From Dechloromonas sp. ZY10 (GTDB lineage Bacteria > Pseudomonadota > Gammaproteobacteria > Burkholderiales > Rhodocyclaceae): a DNA stretch of 64,000 nt. Within the stretch, counting starts at the first letter, position 1, and the number at the start of each line of letters is the position of its first letter. The notes under the pieces were generated by a model. It saw only the letters and a list, made by a program, of their open reading frames with translations, was not told where the DNA came from and did not search any database. A program made the position numbers and the translations under genes. Below are positions 26,663-34,955 of the stretch, piece after piece. The stretch lies in contig NZ_CP144212.1 of the NCBI RefSeq assembly GCF_041378895.1, forward strand, positions 2,403,501 to 2,467,500, written 5' to 3'.

Positions 26663-28080
26663 ATACCCGCTTGCTGAAATCCCTGGCCGCGCTGCTCGCG
26701 GCCGGCGCCCTCGGCGGCTGTGCCGTCGGCCCCGACTACCTGCGCCCGGCCAACCTGTTGCCGGCCTTGTTCGGCCCGGCGCCCGCCGAAGCCGAAGTGA
26801 CGACTGCCACGGTCGACGCCCGCTGGTGGCAGTTTTTCAACGATCCGGCGCTCAACGAGCTGATCGAACAGGCACTGCAGAAGAACGCCGACCTGCGCCT
26901 CGCCGTCGCCCGCGTCGCGCAGGCCGATGCCGCCGCCCGCGAAGCCGGCGCCGAGCTGTACCCGGGCATCAACCTGCAGGCCGGCAGCAGCAGCAACAAG
27001 GTCAGCGGCAAATCGGCGACCTACTCGCCGGCGATGCCGCAGATCCGCCAGAGCCGGACTGCCGGCCTGGCCGTGTCCTACGAGCTCGATGTCTGGGGCC
27101 GCGTCCGCCGCAGCGACGAAGCGGCGCAGGCACAATTGCTGGCCAGCCGCTACGGCCGCGATGCGGTCCGCCTCTCGGTTGCCGGGCTGGTCGCCAACGC
27201 CTACCTGACGCTGCGCGCCACCGACGCGCAACTGGCGGTCAGCCAGGAAACCCTGGCGACCCGGCAACAGGCGCTAGACCTGGTCAAGAAACGCGTCGAT
27301 GCCGGCCTCGGTTCGCCGGTCGACCTGCACCAGGCCAGCGGCGCCCTCGCCGCGGCCGAAACCCAGGTGATCGAACTGCGCCGCCAGCGGGCCCTCGGCG
27401 AGCACCAGCTGGCCCTGCTGAGCGGCAACCCGGCGCTGCGAATTGCGCCGCCGGCCAGCGCCGACCCGCAACTGCTGCCGCTGCCGCCGCTGCCGCCGGC
27501 CGGTTTGCCGGCGCAACTGGTCGAACGCCGGCCGGACGTGCGCGAAGCCGAACAGAAGCTGATCGCCGCCAACGCCGGGATCGGCCTGGCCAAGGCCGGC
27601 TACTACCCGAAATTCACGCTGACCGGCAGCTACGGCAGCGAGAGCAAGGCGCTCGGCGACCTCTTCGCCGCCGGTGCCGGCACCTGGGGGCTGGGCCTCA
27701 ACCTGCTCATGCCGCTGCTCGATTTTGGCCGCACCGAGGCCCGCGTCGACCAGGCCAAGGCAGTCAACGAACAATCGCTGATCGCCTGGGAAAACACCCT
27801 GCAGGGCGCCTACAAGGATGTCCGCGACGCGCTGGTCAACAGCCGCGAACAAGCCGCCGCCGAACAGGCGCAGCAGGTCCGCGTCGACCAGGCCCGCGAA
27901 ACCCTGCGCCTGGTCGACCTGCGCTACCGCGCCGGGCACGCCGGCTACCTCGAAGTGCTCGACGCGCAGCGGACGCTGAACGACTCGCAACTGCAGCAGA
28001 TCGCCACCCGCCAGGCCCGCCTGGCGGCAGCGGTCGGCCTGTTCAAAGCCCTCGGCGGCGGCTGGCAGGCTGCTTCCTGA
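26659..28080 (+). CDS. Outer-membrane efflux lipoprotein (OprM/NodT type)
   Basis: 473 residues. The start at 26659 is supported by GGAGG ahead of it and by a lipoprotein signal with lipobox ALGGC; the frame continues open far upstream only because it shadows the pump gene. Two outer-membrane efflux protein repeats are present, including LVERRPDVREAEQKLIAANA and LRYRAGHAGYLEVLDAQRTL. The trimer forms the beta-barrel and periplasmic tunnel through which the AcrAB-type pump expels its substrates. The gene ends the operon and is followed by a strong palindromic terminator. Confidence 0.94.
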   Translation: MNTRLLKSLAALLAAGALGGCAVGPDYLRPANLLPALFGPAPAEAEVTTATVDARWWQFFNDPALNELIEQALQKNADLRLAVARVAQADAAAREAGAELYPGINLQAGSSSNKVSGKSATYSPAMPQIRQSRTAGLAVSYELDVWGRVRRSDEAAQAQLLASRYGRDAVRLSVAGLVANAYLTLRATDAQLAVSQETLATRQQALDLVKKRVDAGLGSPVDLHQASGALAAAETQVIELRRQRALGEHQLALLSGNPALRIAPPASADPQLLPLPPLPPAGLPAQLVERRPDVREAEQKLIAANAGIGLAKAGYYPKFTLTGSYGSESKALGDLFAAGAGTWGLGLNLLMPLLDFGRTEARVDQAKAVNEQSLIAWENTLQGAYKDVRDALVNSREQAAAEQAQQVRVDQARETLRLVDLRYRAGHAGYLEVLDAQRTLNDSQLQQIATRQARLAAAVGLFKALGGGWQAAS

Positions 28081-28112
28081 GGCGAGTCGCCGCGGCTAAG
28101 GCCGGCGCGGCG

Positions 28113-28162
28113 ACAAAAAAAGGGGTTTTTCACGGTCGACCGTGAAAAACCCCTTTTTTTGT
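28113..28162. terminator. 50-bp perfect palindrome, bidirectional terminator
   Basis: All 50 bases form one perfect inverted repeat centred at 28137/28138: A7-G4-T5 then CACGG, four-base loop TCGA, CCGTG-A5-C4-T7. It sits 32 bases past the OprM gene and directly abuts the stop codon of the DUF2126 protein, so it serves both convergent units. The inner TTCACGGTCGACCGTGAA is shared with other loci, while the outer arms are unique to this site. Confidence 0.9.
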
Positions 28163-31100
28163 TCACCCGCAGCGACGCAGATCCAGCGTCAGCGGGTACT
28201 CAGCGCTACGCACCGGCGCTTCGACGCTGACCGGTCCCGGCGTATGGCCGAAGCGGAAGAAGCGGGCCAGGCGGCGGCTTTCGGCCTCGAAGGCATTGAC
28301 CGGGAAGTGGGCGTAATTGCGCCCGCCGGGGTGCGCGACGTGGTACTGACAACCGCCCAGCGAACGGCCGCTCCAGGTATCGACCAGATCGAAGACCAGC
28401 GGCGCGTGCACGCCGATGGTCGGGTGCAGGCAGGCTGCCGGCTGCCAGGCGCGGTAGCGGACGCCGGCCACATATTCGCCGACGGTACCGGTGTTGTGCA
28501 GGGGCAGTGCGACGCCGTTGCAGGTCAGCACATAACGGTCGGGCGGCAGGTTGCTCAGCTTGAGCTGCAAGCGTTCGACCGAGGAATCGACATAGCGCAC
28601 AGTGCCGCCAACCGCCCCCTCTTCGCCCATCACATGCCAGGGTTCGAGCGCATGCCGTAATTCGCAGGCGATGCCGCGCAGATTGAACTCGCCGTGGCGC
28701 GGGAAGCGGAATTCGAAATGCGGCGCGAACCAGTCGAGCTGCAGCGGATAACCAGCCGCCTGCAGTTCGCCGATCACTTCGGCAAAATCCTGCTCGACGA
28801 AGTGCGGCAGCATGAAGCGGTCGTGCAGTTCGCTGCCCCAGCGGGCCAGCCGCGCCGGCTTGTACGGGGTTTCCCAGAAACGCGCGAGCAGTGCCCGCAA
28901 CAGGAGTTGCTGGGTCAGCGACATGCGCGCGTGCGGCGGCATTTCGAAGGCGCGCAGTTCAAGCAGGCCGAGGCGGCCGGCCGGGCCATCGGGCGAATAC
29001 AGCTTGTCGATGCAGAACTCGGCACGGTGGGTGTTGCCGGTAACGTCGATCAGCAAATTGCGCAACACACGGTCGACCCGCCAGGGCGGCACATTTTGCC
29101 CGGCCTCGGGCAACTGGCGGAAAGCGATTTCCAGTTCGTAGAGACTGTCGTTGCGCGCCTCATCAACGCGCGGCGCCTGGCTGGTCGGGCCGATGAACAG
29201 GCCGGAGAACAGGTAGGACAGGCTGGGGTGGTTGTGCCAGTAGGCGATCAGGCTGGCCAGCAGGTCCGGCCGACGGAGGAAGGGCGAATCGGCCGGAGTC
29301 GCGCCACCAAGCACGAAATGGTTGCCGCCGCCGGTGCCGGTGTGGCGACCGTCGAGCATGAATTTTTCGCTGATCAGCCGCGACTCGCGCGCCGCGTCGT
29401 ACAGGTGGGTGGTTTGCGCCACCAGTTCGCGCCAGCTGGCGGCGGGATGGATATTGACCTCAATCACGCCAGGGTCCGGCGTCACCCGGAAATGCGCCAG
29501 ACGCGGATCGGCCGGCGGCTCGTAGCCTTCGATAATCACCGGCGTCTGCAGTTCGGCGGCAGTGGCTTCGACCGCTGCCAGCAGTTCGAGGTAGTCCTCC
29601 AGCCGCTCGGTCGGCGGCATGAAAATGTGCAGGCGCCCGTGCCGTGCCTCGGCACACAGCGCCAGGCGCACAATTCCGGGCGCCGACTGGCCCGGCTGCG
29701 GAGCACCAGCCGACATCGTCGATGCGCCCCCCGCGACACTTGCTGCCGCGCAGGCCGTTCCGGCGTCGACCGCCGTTGCACCGGTACTCGGCGCCGCCGC
29801 AAACTGCTGCCGGATCGCTGCCGCGCTGGCCAACGGCTGACGCGGTGCGAAGGGGTCGGGCGCGTGCTGCCAGGGGTAATCGGCTGCCGTTACCCAGGGC
29901 TGCGAATCGAGCGGCAAACGGTAGCCGAGCGGCGAATCGCCGGGCAGCAGGTAGCAGCGTTCGCTGCGCAGGAACCACGCACCACTTTCCCAAGAGCCGG
30001 CGGCATTCTTGCGCAGGGGCAGTACCTGCCCGACCACCTGCGCCAGCCCCTGGCCAAAAACCCGCGCCAGGCGCTCGCGCTCCAGCGGGTCATCGAGATT
30101 CGAAGCCAGCGGGTCGACGTTGATCGGCAAGCGACGTTCACGCCACAGGTAATAAAAGGCGTCTTCGTAAGCCGGAAAAACGAATTGCGGATCGAGCCGT
30201 AACTTGGCCGCCAACCGGCTCAGGAAGCGCTGCGCGGTTTCCGCGCTGTGGCCGTAATCGATCTTCTCGTCGGCATAGAGCGCCGGGTCCTGCCATAAGG
30301 GCTGGCCGTCGCGGCGCCAGAAGCAGTTCAGGCTCCAGCGCGGCAACTGCTCGCCGGGATACCACTTGCCCTGCCCGAAATGCATCAGCCCCTGCGCCGC
30401 GTATTCGGCGCGCAGCTTGTGGAACAGGTCGGCGGCAAGCAGGCGCTTGCGCGGCCCGAGCGCATCGGTATTCCACTCGGCGCCATCCGGATCGTCGAGC
30501 GCGACGAAGGTCGGCTCGCCGCCCTGGGTCAGGCGCACGTCGAGTTCGCCGAGACGGCGGTCGACCGCGTCGCCGAGTTCAAGAATCGCCTGCCATTGAT
30601 CGTCGCGGTAAGGCTTGGTAACGCGCGGCGACTCGTGGATGCGGCTGACCGTCATCGCGTGCTCGAATTCGACCTCGCAGGCGTCGAGGCCACCGGTCAG
30701 CGGTGCCGCCGAGGCCGGCTCCGGCGTGCACGCCACCGGAATATGCCCCTCGCCGGCGAGCAGCCCGGAAGTCGGGTCGAAACCGACCCAGCCCGCCCCC
30801 GGGAGATAGACCTCGCACCAGGCATGCAGATCGGTGAAGTCGGCCGGCGGACCGCTCGGGCCGTCGAGCGACTTCTGGTCGGCGGTCAGCTGGATCAGGT
30901 AGCCGGAGACGAAACGCGCCGCCAGGCCGAGGTGACGCAGCAGTTGCACCAGCAGCCAGGCCGAGTCGCGGCAGGAACCGGAACGTTTTTCCAGGGTTTC
31001 TTCCGGTGTCTGCACCCCCGGTTCGAGGCGGATGGTGTAACTGATGTCGCGCTGCAGGCGGGCGTTGAGATTAACCAGGAAATCAACGGTCGGCGTCCGC

Positions 31101-31510
31101 GTGCGCGGGATTTCTGCCAGGTAGGCGACAAAGCGCGGAGTTGCCGGCAACTGGTAGAGAAAGGGGGTCAGCTCGTGCCGCTGCCAGGGCTCGTAGACGA
31201 AGGGAAAGTGCTCAGCCGAGGCTTCGAGGAAGAAGTCGAAGGGATTGAACACCGCCATCTCGGCTACCAGATCGACTTCGAACGAGAATTCGCGGGTTTT
31301 TTCCGGAAACACCAGGCGTGCCAGCCAGTTGCCCTGCGGGTCTTGCTGCCAGTTGATGAAGTGGGGTTCCGGCTGGACCTTGAGCGCATACGATAGAACG
31401 CGAGTACGCGCATGGGGACAGGGGCGCAGGCGAATCACCTGCGGTCCGAGGTTGATCAGATGGTCATAGCGGTAGCGGGTGAGGTGATTGAGTGCAACGT
31501 GGATCGACAC
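28163..31510 (-). CDS. Giant transglutaminase-like / DUF2126 protein of the Anbu operon
   Basis: 1115 residues, from a GTG start preceded by AAGGAGAG. The first about 280 residues form a transglutaminase unit: N domain, then catalytic Cys180 in SGSCRDSAWL, His229 in LHAWCEVY and Asp245 in VGFDPTSG. The remaining about 830 residues are the DUF2126 region, which includes QGGEPTFVALDDPDG, GNHFVLGGATPADSPFLRRP and RTGTGGG-type loops, with no accepted enzymatic class. A low-complexity Ala/Pro/Thr stretch lies near 565-610. It is the last gene of the four-gene operon. Family members occur with ATP-grasp, alpha-E and Anbu genes, but the substrate is unknown. Confidence 0.9.
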   Translation of the reverse strand: MSIHVALNHLTRYRYDHLINLGPQVIRLRPCPHARTRVLSYALKVQPEPHFINWQQDPQGNWLARLVFPEKTREFSFEVDLVAEMAVFNPFDFFLEASAEHFPFVYEPWQRHELTPFLYQLPATPRFVAYLAEIPRTRTPTVDFLVNLNARLQRDISYTIRLEPGVQTPEETLEKRSGSCRDSAWLLVQLLRHLGLAARFVSGYLIQLTADQKSLDGPSGPPADFTDLHAWCEVYLPGAGWVGFDPTSGLLAGEGHIPVACTPEPASAAPLTGGLDACEVEFEHAMTVSRIHESPRVTKPYRDDQWQAILELGDAVDRRLGELDVRLTQGGEPTFVALDDPDGAEWNTDALGPRKRLLAADLFHKLRAEYAAQGLMHFGQGKWYPGEQLPRWSLNCFWRRDGQPLWQDPALYADEKIDYGHSAETAQRFLSRLAAKLRLDPQFVFPAYEDAFYYLWRERRLPINVDPLASNLDDPLERERLARVFGQGLAQVVGQVLPLRKNAAGSWESGAWFLRSERCYLLPGDSPLGYRLPLDSQPWVTAADYPWQHAPDPFAPRQPLASAAAIRQQFAAAPSTGATAVDAGTACAAASVAGGASTMSAGAPQPGQSAPGIVRLALCAEARHGRLHIFMPPTERLEDYLELLAAVEATAAELQTPVIIEGYEPPADPRLAHFRVTPDPGVIEVNIHPAASWRELVAQTTHLYDAARESRLISEKFMLDGRHTGTGGGNHFVLGGATPADSPFLRRPDLLASLIAYWHNHPSLSYLFSGLFIGPTSQAPRVDEARNDSLYELEIAFRQLPEAGQNVPPWRVDRVLRNLLIDVTGNTHRAEFCIDKLYSPDGPAGRLGLLELRAFEMPPHARMSLTQQLLLRALLARFWETPYKPARLARWGSELHDRFMLPHFVEQDFAEVIGELQAAGYPLQLDWFAPHFEFRFPRHGEFNLRGIACELRHALEPWHVMGEEGAVGGTVRYVDSSVERLQLKLSNLPPDRYVLTCNGVALPLHNTGTVGEYVAGVRYRAWQPAACLHPTIGVHAPLVFDLVDTWSGRSLGGCQYHVAHPGGRNYAHFPVNAFEAESRRLARFFRFGHTPGPVSVEAPVRSAEYPLTLDLRRCG

Positions 31511-31592
31511 GGCGGCTCTCCTTCAACAAGCGAATCAATCCGCACGCACCGGAAGCCGCCGGTGCGTGCCGGGAACGAACGGGGAACGACGA

Positions 31593-32327
31593 CTAGAGAG
31601 CGGCCCAGTCGATGTCGGGCAAGGCGGCAAAGCCCTGCCGCAGATGCTCTCCCCACTGGCGGCGAATGGCCCCGTAGTAGGGGCTTTCCTGGGTGATCTG
31701 CACCTGCCGGCCAAGACTCAGGCTATCGCGCTCGTACAGCACGAGATCGAGCGGCAGGCCGACCGAAAGGTTGGAGCGGATGGTCGAGTCCATCGAGATC
31801 AAGGCGCATTTGGCCGCCTCATCCAGCGAGGTGGAGGGCGCGATCACCCGGTCGATGATCGGCTTGCCGTACTTGGCCTCGCCAATCTGGCAATACGGTG
31901 TCTCGCGCTGGATCTCGATGAAATTGCCAGCAGCATAGATATTGAACAGGCGCGGTTCCTCGCCCCCGATCTGGCCGCCAAGGATCAGCGCGGCCGCGAA
32001 TTCCATGCCGAATTTTTGCAGCGCTGCCGCATCGCGCTCATGCACTTCGCGCAGGCAGTCGCCAACATGCTTGGCCGCCTCGAACATGTTCTTGGCCCGG
32101 TACAGGCTCGCGCCGCGCCGCGCCTCCAGCCGTTCGCGCAGGGTATTGACCACAGCCTGGGTAATCGCCAGATTGCCCGAGCTCATCAGCACCAGCACCC
32201 GCTCGCCCGGCTTTTCGAAGACGTGCATCTTGCGGTAGGTATTGATGTGATCGACGCCGGCATTGGTTCGCGAATCGGCGAGAAAGACCAGGCCTGCATC
32301 CAGCCGCATGGCAACGCAGTAAGTCAT
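31593..32327 (-). CDS. Anbu, proteasome-type NTN-hydrolase peptidase
   Basis: 244 residues. The start at 32327 has GGAGGAGG just upstream and overlaps the alpha-E stop by four bases (ATGA). The sequence begins MTYCVAMRLDAGLVFLADSR, so removal of Met exposes Thr, the expected nucleophile; Asp18 and Lys33 match the proteasome active-site pattern, followed by the NTYRKMHVF strand. This is the Anbu group (ancestral beta subunit), related to HslV and proteasome beta subunits. Anbu proteins have been reported to form ring or helical assemblies and their substrates are not settled. Its placement argues it acts on the product of the ATP-grasp ligase or on its protein carrier. Confidence 0.93.
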   Translation of the reverse strand: MTYCVAMRLDAGLVFLADSRTNAGVDHINTYRKMHVFEKPGERVLVLMSSGNLAITQAVVNTLRERLEARRGASLYRAKNMFEAAKHVGDCLREVHERDAAALQKFGMEFAAALILGGQIGGEEPRLFNIYAAGNFIEIQRETPYCQIGEAKYGKPIIDRVIAPSTSLDEAAKCALISMDSTIRSNLSVGLPLDLVLYERDSLSLGRQVQITQESPYYGAIRRQWGEHLRQGFAALPDIDWAAL

Positions 32328-33274
32328 GCCGCCTCCTCCATCGGAACCAGGAAGTCGCGGCTGATGCCGTCGCCAAGCGCGTAGATGCGGTCCATGAAAT
32401 CGGTCAGCCATTCGTGCAGGCCGTGTTCGAGAATATCCTCGATCCGCCCGTAGTGCAGCTGCGCATGCAGCAGCCCGGCCTGGCGCTGGGTCTCGCCGGA
32501 CAGCCGGTTGGCGACCAGTTCGAGATTCTTGATCACACCGTTGAGACAGAAATGCAGCGAGCGCGGCATGTCATCCTTGAGGATCAGCAATTCGGCAACC
32601 CGCCCCGGGGTGATCACGTCGCGGTACACCTTGCGATAGACCTCAAAGGCCGATACCGAGCGCAACAGGGCCCCCCACTGGTAAAAATCGGTCGCTCCTT
32701 CGCTGTCGTCCTGCGGCCGCAGGACGTGATATTTGACGTCGAGGATGCGGGCGGTGTTGTCGGCGCGTTCAAGCAGGGTCCCGAGACGGATGAAGTGGTA
32801 GGCCTCGTCCTGCAACAAGGTGCCGAGCGTGGTCCCGCGCGAGAGCGAGGAGCGCATCTTGACCCACTCGAAAAACTCGCCGATGCCGGCGTTGAACAAC
32901 TGCTCGAAGCCCTTGTCGCGTGCTTCCAGCCAGGTTGCGTTGATCGTTTCCCACATTTCGGCGGTCAGCGTGCCGCGCACCGCGTGCGCGTTTTCGCGGG
33001 CCAGGCGCAGGCAACTGTAGATCGACGAGAGGTTTTCGGCGTCGGTCACCATGAATTTCAGCACATTTTCAGCGTTGACCGTGGCATAGCGCGCAGCAAA
33101 CACGGCATCCAGGCTATTCAGGGTCAGCACGGCCTGCCAGTTCTGATTGGCGGCAGCCTCGGGCTGCGGCACCAGCGACATCTGCCAGGTGACGTCGAGC
33201 AGGCGGGCCAGGTTTTCGGCGCGTTCGATATAGCGTGCCATCCAGAACAGATGGTCGGCGGTACGGCTCAGCAT
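32324..33274 (-). CDS. Alpha-E domain protein (DUF403)
   Basis: 316 residues from the ATG preceded by GGGAGAAAG; the frame runs open upstream but only as a shadow of the ATP-grasp gene. It reads MLSRTADHLFWMARYIERAEN at the start, the signature of the all-helical alpha-E family, and ends with helices such as WLTDFMDRIYALGDGIS. It corresponds to the C-terminal half of the fusion at 4966-7470. Family members are found with the circularly permuted ATP-grasp enzyme, probably as its partner or acceptor. It is the second gene in the operon. Confidence 0.92.
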   Translation of the reverse strand: MLSRTADHLFWMARYIERAENLARLLDVTWQMSLVPQPEAAANQNWQAVLTLNSLDAVFAARYATVNAENVLKFMVTDAENLSSIYSCLRLARENAHAVRGTLTAEMWETINATWLEARDKGFEQLFNAGIGEFFEWVKMRSSLSRGTTLGTLLQDEAYHFIRLGTLLERADNTARILDVKYHVLRPQDDSEGATDFYQWGALLRSVSAFEVYRKVYRDVITPGRVAELLILKDDMPRSLHFCLNGVIKNLELVANRLSGETQRQAGLLHAQLHYGRIEDILEHGLHEWLTDFMDRIYALGDGISRDFLVPMEEAA

Positions 33275-33291
33275 TTTCTTTCTCCCTAAAC

Positions 33292-34704
33292 TCAGTCTTC
33301 CAGCACCCAGGTATCCTTGGTCCCGCCGCCCTGCGACGAATTGACCACCAGCGAGCCCTTGGTCAGCGCCACTCGCGTCAGTCCGCCCGGCGCCATCTGG
33401 ATACACTTGCCCGACGACAGGACGAAGGGCCGCAGGTCGAGGTGGCGCGGCGCGATGCCTTCCTCGACAAAGGTCGGACAATTCGACAGCGCCAGCGTCG
33501 GCTGCGCGATGTAGCCGTCCGGCTTGCTCAGCAGCAACTGCCGGAAGTGCTCGATCTGATCGGGCGTCGCCGCCGGGCCGACCAGCATCCCGTAGCCGCC
33601 GGCGCCGTGCACTTCCTTGACGACCAGTTCAGGCAGATGTGCCAGCACGTACTTGAGATCGTCGGGCTTGCGACACATGTAGGTCGGGACGTTGTTCAGC
33701 TTCGGCTCCTCGCCGAGGTAGAACTTGATCATCTCCGGCACGTAGGGATAGATCGACTTGTCGTCGGCGACCCCGGTACCGATGGCATTGGCCAGGGTCA
33801 CGTTGCCCGCCTGGTAGGCCTTGAGCAGGCCGGGTACGCCCAGCGCGGAGTCGGGACGAAAGGCGAGCGGATCGAGGAAGTCGTCGTCAATCCGGCGGTA
33901 GATCACATCGACCCGCTGCGGCCCCTGGGTGGTGCGCATGTATACCACTTCATCCTTGACGAACAGGTCGCGGCCTTCGACCAGCTCAACCCCCATCTGC
34001 TGCGCCAGGAAAGTATGTTCGAAGTAGGCTGAGTTGTAGGCGCCGGGCGTCAGTACCACTACTGTCGGATCGTTGACGCCGTTGGGCGCCACCGCGCGCA
34101 GCTTTTCCAGCAAGAGGTCGGGGTAGTGCTGGACCGGCGCCACCTTGTGCCGGGCGAACAGCTCGGGGAACAGGCGCATCATCATCTTGCGGTCTTCGAG
34201 CATGTACGAGACGCCGGAAGGCACGCGCAAGTTGTCCTCCAGCACGTAGAACTCGCCGGCGCCGGCACGCACCACGTCAACCCCGGCGATGTGGGCATAA
34301 ACCCCGCCCGGCACGTCGACGCCCTGCATCACCGGCCGGTACTGGGCATTGTTCAGTACCTGCTCGGCCGGGATGATGCCGGCCTTGAGAATTTCCTGAT
34401 CGTGGTAGATGTCCCACAGGAACAGGTTGAGGGCGCGCACCCGCTGGCGCATCCCGGATTCCAGCGCCTTCCATTCCGCTGCCGGAATGATCCGCGGCAC
34501 GATATCGAAGGGAATCAGACGCTCCTTGCCGGCTTCTTCGCCATAGACTGCGAAGGTGATCCCGACGCGGTGAAAGGCGAGGTCGGCTTCGGCCCGCTTG
34601 CGCTCGATGCGCTCAGCCGGGGTTGTTTCAAGCCACTCGGCGTAGGCGCGGTAATGCGCCCGGACCTCGCCGTCTGCTGCATACATCTCGTTATAGAAGT
34701 TCAT
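33292..34704 (-). CDS. Circularly permuted ATP-grasp type 2 protein
   Basis: 470 residues from the ATG at 34704 (MNFYNEMYAADGEVRAHYRAY); earlier starts lack family match. Conserved blocks are GKERLIPFDIVPRIIPAAEW, RVPSGVSYMLEDRKMM, TPGAYNSAYFEHTFLAQQMG, RIDDDFLDPLAF and HGAGGYGMLVG. The whole protein aligns by eye with the first half of the fusion at 4966-7470. ATP-grasp enzymes of this group should form an amide or peptide bond at the cost of ATP. First gene of the Anbu operon; its ribosome site is weak. Upstream are two hairpins and AT-rich DNA in which a promoter probably lies. Confidence 0.92.
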   Translation of the reverse strand: MNFYNEMYAADGEVRAHYRAYAEWLETTPAERIERKRAEADLAFHRVGITFAVYGEEAGKERLIPFDIVPRIIPAAEWKALESGMRQRVRALNLFLWDIYHDQEILKAGIIPAEQVLNNAQYRPVMQGVDVPGGVYAHIAGVDVVRAGAGEFYVLEDNLRVPSGVSYMLEDRKMMMRLFPELFARHKVAPVQHYPDLLLEKLRAVAPNGVNDPTVVVLTPGAYNSAYFEHTFLAQQMGVELVEGRDLFVKDEVVYMRTTQGPQRVDVIYRRIDDDFLDPLAFRPDSALGVPGLLKAYQAGNVTLANAIGTGVADDKSIYPYVPEMIKFYLGEEPKLNNVPTYMCRKPDDLKYVLAHLPELVVKEVHGAGGYGMLVGPAATPDQIEHFRQLLLSKPDGYIAQPTLALSNCPTFVEEGIAPRHLDLRPFVLSSGKCIQMAPGGLTRVALTKGSLVVNSSQGGGTKDTWVLED

Positions 34705-34809
34705 GATGTGCTCGCTGCTGATCTTGATAGGCAGAGAGCATTTAGCACTTAGCATGCCATCGGAAAATGCGCCAAAAACCGAAAAAACCCGGGATTTGAT
34801 CGCAAAAAC

Positions 34810-34846
34810 GGCACCAAAACGGGGGGGGATGCCTTGTTTTGGTGCC
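34810..34846 (-). promoter_or_regulatory. Large inverted repeat upstream of the Anbu operon
   Basis: GGCACCAAAAC and GTTTTGGTGCC form a perfect 11-base inverted repeat around a 15-base loop that includes eight G in a row. On the minus strand the hairpin is followed by GTTTTTG, so it could end aer transcription, or it may be a regulator site for the operon starting at 34704. Confidence 0.55.
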
Positions 34847-34907
34847 ACCTGGAGAGCACTATCCCGGTGCAAAAATGGCCCGCCATACAGGTTGACCGTG
34901 TCAACGC

Positions 34908-34933
34908 AACACGGGGCCCGCAGGCCCCGTGTT
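34908..34933 (-). terminator. GC-rich hairpin after the Aer-like gene
   Basis: AACACGGGGCC pairs perfectly with GGCCCCGTGTT around the four-base loop CGCA, 22 bases past the stop of the receptor gene. It lacks a long T run, so it may terminate poorly alone; the hairpin at 34810-34846 follows it. A small inverted repeat GTTGAC-CGT-GTCAAC lies beside it at 34891-34905. Confidence 0.6.
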
Positions 34934-34955
34934 CGGTTGCGCCGGATCGGCGCGC

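Noticed and set aside
26812..26822. CACGGTCGAC matches within coding sequence (also at 47768 and 54164)
   Set aside because: They are half-sites inside conserved genes, lack the mirrored half, and are expected by chance in GC-rich codons.
34821..34828. Run of eight G as a phase-variable tract
   Set aside because: It is in the loop of an intergenic hairpin, not in a coding frame or clear promoter spacer.
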